Assembly (NCBI GenBank): GCA_937983015.1
Contig: CALKAK010000031.1
Coordinates: forward strand, 1-11,047
DNA from: an uncultured Bacillaceae bacterium
GTDB taxonomy: Bacteria; Bacillota; Bacilli; Bacillales; Caldibacillaceae
Length of the DNA stretch: 11,047 bases
Direction: 5' to 3'
Notes under the pieces: generated by a model
Database searches by the model: none
What the model saw: the letters and a program-made list of their open reading frames with translations, nothing else
Told to the model about the DNA's origin: nothing
Translations under genes and position numbers: made by a program
Shown: positions 7,105 to 11,047 of the stretch, in pieces
Layout of the letters: each line of letters begins with the position of its first letter
How positions within the stretch are numbered: position 1 is the first letter of the stretch

Positions 7105-8564
7105 TCATAATGGATCGAGCGGTAAAACCGGACGCATCACCCGTTTATATGGATAGTTTCGTAGATTATAAGAACTGATCCCCGGGGAATCGACCGTGAT
7201 AATCTCTTTTGCGATCGGTTGAAAGACGGCACGAAAATGATTTTCCGATTTGAGTGCGACGATTTTGTATTCCCGGACATCAATTCCGTGGAGGAGAAAA
7301 ATTTGTTCATCAAGTGTCTGTTTTCTCCGTGACGTAACGATCACATCGACATTTCCCACCTGTATGCGTGCTGATTTTCCTAAATCGATTTCTTGACCTT
7401 TTCCCATCGGATGCGTTTGAATGAACTTTCCATCCGAAAGCGTTTTAACATAGGCGTTTACTTCCACAGGTTCCCCGTGGAGGGGATCGATTTTCCCACC
7501 TAAGAAAACGTGAATCGTCTCCCCGACACCCACCCGATGGGCAGTCTCCGCTACAGCCGGATCATATATTGAGGCAAATACTGACTTTTCTATATTCATA
7601 TCTAACAATGCTTTCAGTAAATGGGTTCCATCACCTGGTGCCCCGGCACCTGGATTATCAAAGGTTTCATTGATCACAACAGGTCCGCCCTCTATCTTTA
7701 AGGCTTGCTCTAATCCTGCGCGGGGTCCCGGTAATTTTTGATAAAACTTATGGCGCATTTCCCAAACTCTTTTTGCGAGATCTCGACTGAACTCTATTGC
7801 CAACACATCCCGTTCATTCGTGATAACCAAAATACCGGCACGCATATCAGGAAGGTCGGTCTGGGAAAAGCCGTGAAAAAATGTACAGTCAATGACATCC
7901 GGATGTTGTTCTACCTTCCAGCAGAGCTCATTGACTTTCTTTGCCGGACCGAAATCCGTCGTTGCGGAAGCAAGCATCATCGGCAGCTTGACAAGATTCA
8001 TGAACGGTTTGATTTCACCCTTGATGATGGCGACTAGGTTCCTGATCGCCTCTTCGCCCCGTTCGTAACAATCGGTATGCGGATAAAAATTCACACCGAA
8101 GAGAGCATCAGCCATCTGCACCATCGTTTTCGTAAAATTGGCATGGAGATCAAGTGTTGCAACAATCGGTACGTCAGGTCCAACAATTTTCCGAACCTCC
8201 GTTAGGATAGCTCCTTCCAGATCGTCCTCCCCTTCGGCGATCCCGCCACCGTGCAGCGCTAAACACACACCATCGACAGGAAGAGCTTTTTTAAGGGCGG
8301 AAAGCAAATTGTTTAGAAGCGTATCATACGTTTCTTTCGGAATGATTCTCCAGCCGGAGCACTCGTGTTAAACGTGGGGACAAGTTCCACTTCTAGTCTT
8401 CTTGCTTCCGCGATCATTCCTCCTAAATAATCACGAACACCTTCATGTTCGCGGATGATCGCAATTCCCTTTTGCCACTCATGACTTTTGAACTCGAAAA
8501 GAGTTGTCTTTAACTGAGAAAATGTATTTGTCTCATGACTAATACCACCGATTGCGATTCTCAT
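7105..8564 (-). pseudogene. M81 family metallopeptidase (MlrC/microcystinase-like), frameshifted
   Basis: M81 proteins are zinc enzymes of about 490-500 residues related to microcystinase C, which cleaves linear peptide products; most bacterial members have unknown substrates. The N-terminal piece carries the hallmark GGISHETNTFS and runs to NTSAPAG, then shifts and stops at 8313. The rest continues in another frame from IIPKETYDTLLNNLLS to the end, with metal-site motifs TLDLHANFT and FYPHTDCYERG, and the C-terminal domain (NPGAGAPGDGTHLL; ALKSENHFRAVF; VDSPG). Restoring one base near 8346-8352 gives a normal full-length protein of about 486 residues. The start is ATG 8564 with AAGGGTGA upstream, overlapping the stop of the GNAT gene; GTG 8573 is less well placed. 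The lesion is not in a homopolymer, which argues for real decay rather than sequencing error. Confidence 0.87.
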
Positions 8565-8575
8565 TGTTTTCACCC

Positions 8576-9319
8576 TTAATAACCTGGCTGTGTAACTGGT
8601 TCCTCATTTCCTTTCACATAGGCTACATGCCAATGGCCATCAAGTTTTTGGATATTAACACCAACATACCCGTCTTGCAAAAGTTGACGTTGCTTTGTAA
8701 ATGAGTTCATATCGACGGAGATTTCTTTTTCCGGATTTCGAATTACATGCTGTTTTTGTAAATCTTTTTTAAATACATAACGGAGTTTACCATTGTATAT
8801 TTCTTCCAGGGCGACGATTTTCATCCCTAAACGGAACTTATCTTTTAAACTCGGAATATTAAACGGTGCGACGGTTGACAGTACATAACGGAATTTTGTT
8901 GGATCGATTCGATTCATAATGATGTTTCCCATAAACTGTTGCAGACCCTGGCCCCGGTAATCGGGGTCAACATTAGAAATCTCTGAATAAATGATTTTCT
9001 TCCGCTCTTCTGGTGGAATTTTTGCCAGCTCTCCCAAATATTCGTCTTCCGGTTTCGGAATGAGTAGGGCACGAAAAGCGATCAAACGATCTTCAACAAA
9101 AATACCAATCATTTCCCCATGCCCCTGTAAAATGTCCGAATACTCTTCGGCGTTAAGGGGCTGCAAGATATCCTAATATTCAAGATGGTGTATGACCTTT
9201 TGTTGCAGATGGAGAACTGCCGGTAAATCATCTAAACTTAAATCCTTGACAACAAAATCCCTGCCATCACGCAGCGTTCCCCTTGTTTCAACATCCATTC
9301 TTGACAGTTCCTTCACCAT
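8576..9319 (-). pseudogene. GNAT family N-acetyltransferase, interrupted by a TAG
   Basis: The C-terminal 196 residues contain a GNAT fold with the acetyl-CoA pyrophosphate loop YRGQGLQQF following SNVDPD, preceded by IGIFVEDRLIAFRALLIP (strands 2 and 3 of the fold). Reading upstream in the same frame gives a further 48 sense codons starting at ATG 9319, broken only by TAG at 9175-9173 (LEY-stop-DILQPL). A Gln codon CAG changed to TAG is a simple explanation. Unbroken length would be about 247 residues. The ATG overlaps the TGA of the enolase-family gene by one base (TGATG), indicating translational coupling. Restart at TTG 9166 would lose the first strand and helix. The natural substrate is unknown; in this operon it may acetylate an amine group of the imported compound, which is inference. 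Confidence 0.75.
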
Positions 9320-10439
9320 CAGACCGTAAGCATGGTCCTGTGCAATGTCAGTTCCGATAAAACGTTTTCATCTACCTCAATACCAAGGCCCGGTTTATCC
9401 GGTAACGAGACGTAAGGGATATCATAACGCAAATCCCCCACATCCTTTGTAAATCTCAAAGGACCGGTGATTTCGATACTCGTTACCATTTTTTTCGAAC
9501 ATGCAAGATGTAAACCCGCACTGGATGCAATCGATGATTCCACCATCGACCCAATTTGACATTCAATCCCGGCCATCTCGGCCTGATGGATTAATTTTTG
9601 TGCTGGATATAGAGTCCCCCGCATTTCATCAACTTGATATTGACTCGGTCGGCAGCTTGTTTAGCAATAATCTCTCGCATTTCCCGCATCCCGATTAGCG
9701 CTTCATCTGCCATAATCGGAATATCGGTTTTCATGCGAATTCTGGCAAGGGCATCGATTTGACTGGCTTCCACGGGTTGTTCGAGCCAATCAATGGGAAG
9801 GTCTTTGATGAGCCGGATCGCTGTTAAAGCGTTCGCTTCAGTTTTCCATCCTTGATTTACATCGACACGGAAACGACAAGCTTTACCGATAGCATCGTAA
9901 ATCGCCTGAATCCTTTCAATATTTTGATAAGTATTGGATCCGACTTTAATTTTAAACGAACGATATCCCTCTTGTTTGCGCTCCTGGGCCACTTTCGCCA
10001 TGTTTTCCGGTGTATCCATACTTAAGACCGCGGTAATGGGGAATTTTTCATGGATCCTCCCACCTAATAATGTGTAAACCGGGACACTGAGTGCTTTTCC
10101 TGCAAGGTCAAAACAAGCAATATCGATCGCTGCTTTTGCTGTAGGAACCCCGGAAATTTTTCGGTTCATGATTTCATGTAATGCGGCAAAATTCAAAGGA
10201 TCCGTTCCCAATACCGCCGGAGCCAGCACGTGTTTTAATACGGAAAAAGTGCTTTCCCACGTTTCCCCGGTAACATGCTCATCGGGAACTCCCTCACCAT
10301 AACCGACAATTCCCTCATCCGTTGTAATTTTTACGATGATCGATGGCATTGTGTCATAGCGGGTATAACTGACGACAAATGGATGTTGAACTGGCAACTG
10401 AATGGCGAAAATTTCAATGCTCTGAATCTTCAAGAACAT
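9319..10439 (-). pseudogene. Enolase-superfamily enzyme, muconate lactonizing subgroup, frameshifted
   Basis: These metal-dependent enzymes abstract a proton next to a carboxylate; the subgroup includes muconate cycloisomerase, N-acyl amino acid racemase and dipeptide epimerase. Catalytic and metal motifs are visible in order: KxK (FKIKVGS), metal Asp (RVDVNQGW), Glu (WLEQPVE), Asp (MADEAL) and second-side Lys (NIKLMKCGG). The frame then breaks and stops at 9591. The remaining ~95 residues follow in another frame from LYPAQKLIHQAEMAGI to the end. Removing one AT from the ATATA at 9607-9611 restores GGLYPAQK and a length near 373. The C-terminal barrel segment reads SIEITGPLRF rather than the DxDGP typical of dipeptide epimerases, so that activity is not supported. 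ATG 10439 with AGGAG three bases upstream is the likely start, though the spacing is tight. It is the first gene of the operon. Confidence 0.87.
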
Positions 10440-10468
10440 CGACTCCTGGCCTGTCAATACATTGAGTG

Positions 10469-10482
10469 TTGAAAATATTCAA
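10469..10482. promoter_or_regulatory. Inverted repeat in the divergent region, candidate operator
   Basis: TTGAA and TTCAA flank AATA as a perfect inverted repeat. It lies just downstream of the predicted start point of the minus-strand operon and upstream of rpiR. Its TGAA-N4-TTCA form resembles the short inverted repeats bound by RpiR-type regulators. A related but less symmetric copy (TTGGAAATACTTCAA) occurs at 10533-10547. Confidence 0.35.
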
Positions 10483-10494
10483 ATTTTAATTTAA

Positions 10495-10523
10495 ATTATA
10501 ATAAAGAGTTTCCTTCATTTCAG
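10495..10523 (-). promoter_or_regulatory. Predicted SigA promoter of the enolase-GNAT-M81-dpp operon
   Basis: On the minus strand, -35 CTGAAA (10523 to 10518; four of six consensus positions) is followed after exactly 17 bases by a perfect -10 TATAAT (10500 to 10495). Transcription would start near 10488, about 50 bases before the ATG at 10439. A plus-strand TATAAT at 10497-10502 overlaps it and could serve rpiR, but no good -35 is seen for that direction. Confidence 0.55.
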
Positions 10524-10532
10524 CTAGAAATG
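10516..10532. promoter_or_regulatory. Inverted repeat covering the operon -35 box, candidate operator
   Basis: CATTTC and GAAATG are perfect inverted repeats separated by AGCTA. The site covers the predicted -35 box of the minus-strand operon, where bound protein would block RNA polymerase. It is the natural candidate for the operator of the adjacent RpiR-family regulator. No binding data can be seen from the sequence. Confidence 0.4.
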
Positions 10533-10560
10533 TTGGAAATACTTCAAAAAGGTGATGGTC

Positions 10561-11047
10561 ATGGTTCCTGCTTACATGAAAAAAACAGAACAAATGTTGC
10601 CCGAAATGTCGAAGGGGTTACAGAAAGTCGCCCATTTCTTCATGAACGATCCTGTCCCTTTTGCTATTTATCCTGCCAAAAAGATCGGCGAGATCATTGG
10701 CGTCAGTGAAACGATGGTGATTCGTTTTTGTAATGCGATCGGCTATGATTTCAGTCTTTTACAGGAAGAAATCCGACAAGATCTACTTAAGATCAATCAA
10801 AAAAGTCTCGAATTATTTTTCGAGCGAAATTCAAAAAACGGTCAGCAATTTGACAGCATGCAACGGGACATCGTTCTTCTGGAGAAAAACGCTCAAAGAT
10901 TAAACTGTGATGAAATTAAACGGGCTGCCGATATCATCTTACATAGTGAAAAAAATATTATTCTCGGCTATTACCAATCATTCGCTTTCGCCCACTGGCT
11001 TTATTTCAACCTCAATTACGTACATAAAAATACCGTCCTATACCGAC
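10561..11047 (+). CDS. MurR/RpiR-family transcriptional regulator, 3' end outside the window
   Basis: This is a 162-codon open frame running off the right edge. The N-terminal half is an RpiR-type helix-turn-helix: FFMNDPVPFAIYPAKKI at 26-42, then IIGVSETMVIRFCNAIGYD at 45-63. From about residue 118 the sequence (ADIILHSEKNIILGYY) matches the start of the SIS domain that binds sugar phosphates or related ligands. ATG 10561 is preceded by AAAGGTGA at good spacing; in-frame GTG 10552 and ATG 10555 overlap that site and are less likely. Typical length is about 280 residues. The gene is divergent from the operon and likely controls it. The usual Gly/Ser-rich ligand loop appears as GYYQSFAFA, a variant that may mean a non-sugar ligand. 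No lesion is seen in the visible part. Confidence 0.85.
   Translation, partial: MVPAYMKKTEQMLPEMSKGLQKVAHFFMNDPVPFAIYPAKKIGEIIGVSETMVIRFCNAIGYDFSLLQEEIRQDLLKINQKSLELFFERNSKNGQQFDSMQRDIVLLEKNAQRLNCDEIKRAADIILHSEKNIILGYYQSFAFAHWLYFNLNYVHKNTVLYR

Noticed and set aside
9319..9624. Independent 101-residue gene at the end of the enolase-family gene
   Set aside because: Its sequence is the C-terminal barrel segment of the same enzyme, displaced by a frameshift near 9607.
9319..10439. L-Ala-D/L-Glu (dipeptide) epimerase assignment
   Set aside because: The neighbourhood is suggestive, but the DxDGP substrate motif is replaced by EITGP, so only the broader muconate lactonizing subgroup is supported.

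Overview
The window looks like chromosome from a low- to mid-GC Bacillaceae species (Bacillus/Geobacillus/Caldibacillus-like). This rests on strong AGGAGG-type ribosome binding sites, frequent GTG and TTG starts, an ald-adeR pair as in Bacillus subtilis, and a Dpp-type peptide uptake operon under a divergent RpiR-family regulator. The genus cannot be fixed from sequence alone.

Layout, left to right. Positions 1-250 hold the ald terminator and perhaps the start of a minus-strand gene leaving the window. Positions 251-2763 (minus) hold an intact alanine dehydrogenase gene, ald, and upstream of it a PucR-type activator (adeR-like) broken by one in-frame TGA. A perfect 9-bp-arm palindrome lies between them, where the activator would be expected to bind. 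Positions 2764-3689 are a 926-base gene-free stretch. It contains a terminator-like hairpin, five degenerate direct repeats of about 30 bases at 64-69 base periods that look like a decayed CRISPR array, and the terminator of the next operon.

Positions 3690-10439 (minus) form one long operon, read from right to left: muconate-lactonizing-enzyme-like member of the enolase superfamily, GNAT acetyltransferase, M81 (MlrC-like) metallopeptidase, dipeptide-binding lipoprotein (dppA type), [permease dppB missing], permease dppC, and ATPases dppD and dppF. At 10561 a divergent MurR/RpiR-type regulator starts on the plus strand and runs off the window. The 121-base divergent region carries a good minus-strand promoter whose -35 box sits in an inverted repeat. 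The likely ancestral role was uptake of a peptide-like compound and its intracellular processing, with the regulator sensing a ligand; the substrate is unknown.

The striking property of the window is decay. Three enzyme genes of the operon each carry one disabling lesion: a 2-base slip in the enolase-family gene, a TAG in the GNAT gene and a 1-base frameshift in the M81 gene. A deletion joins the first 40% of the binding-protein gene to the last three quarters of dppC, out of frame, removing dppB. Only dppD and dppF remain intact, and without a complete permease pair or binding protein they cannot form this transporter alone. With the adeR nonsense codon and the decayed CRISPR relic, this reads as a locus under relaxed selection. 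I see no complete novel system; the most notable items are the CRISPR relic and the chimeric deletion junction.
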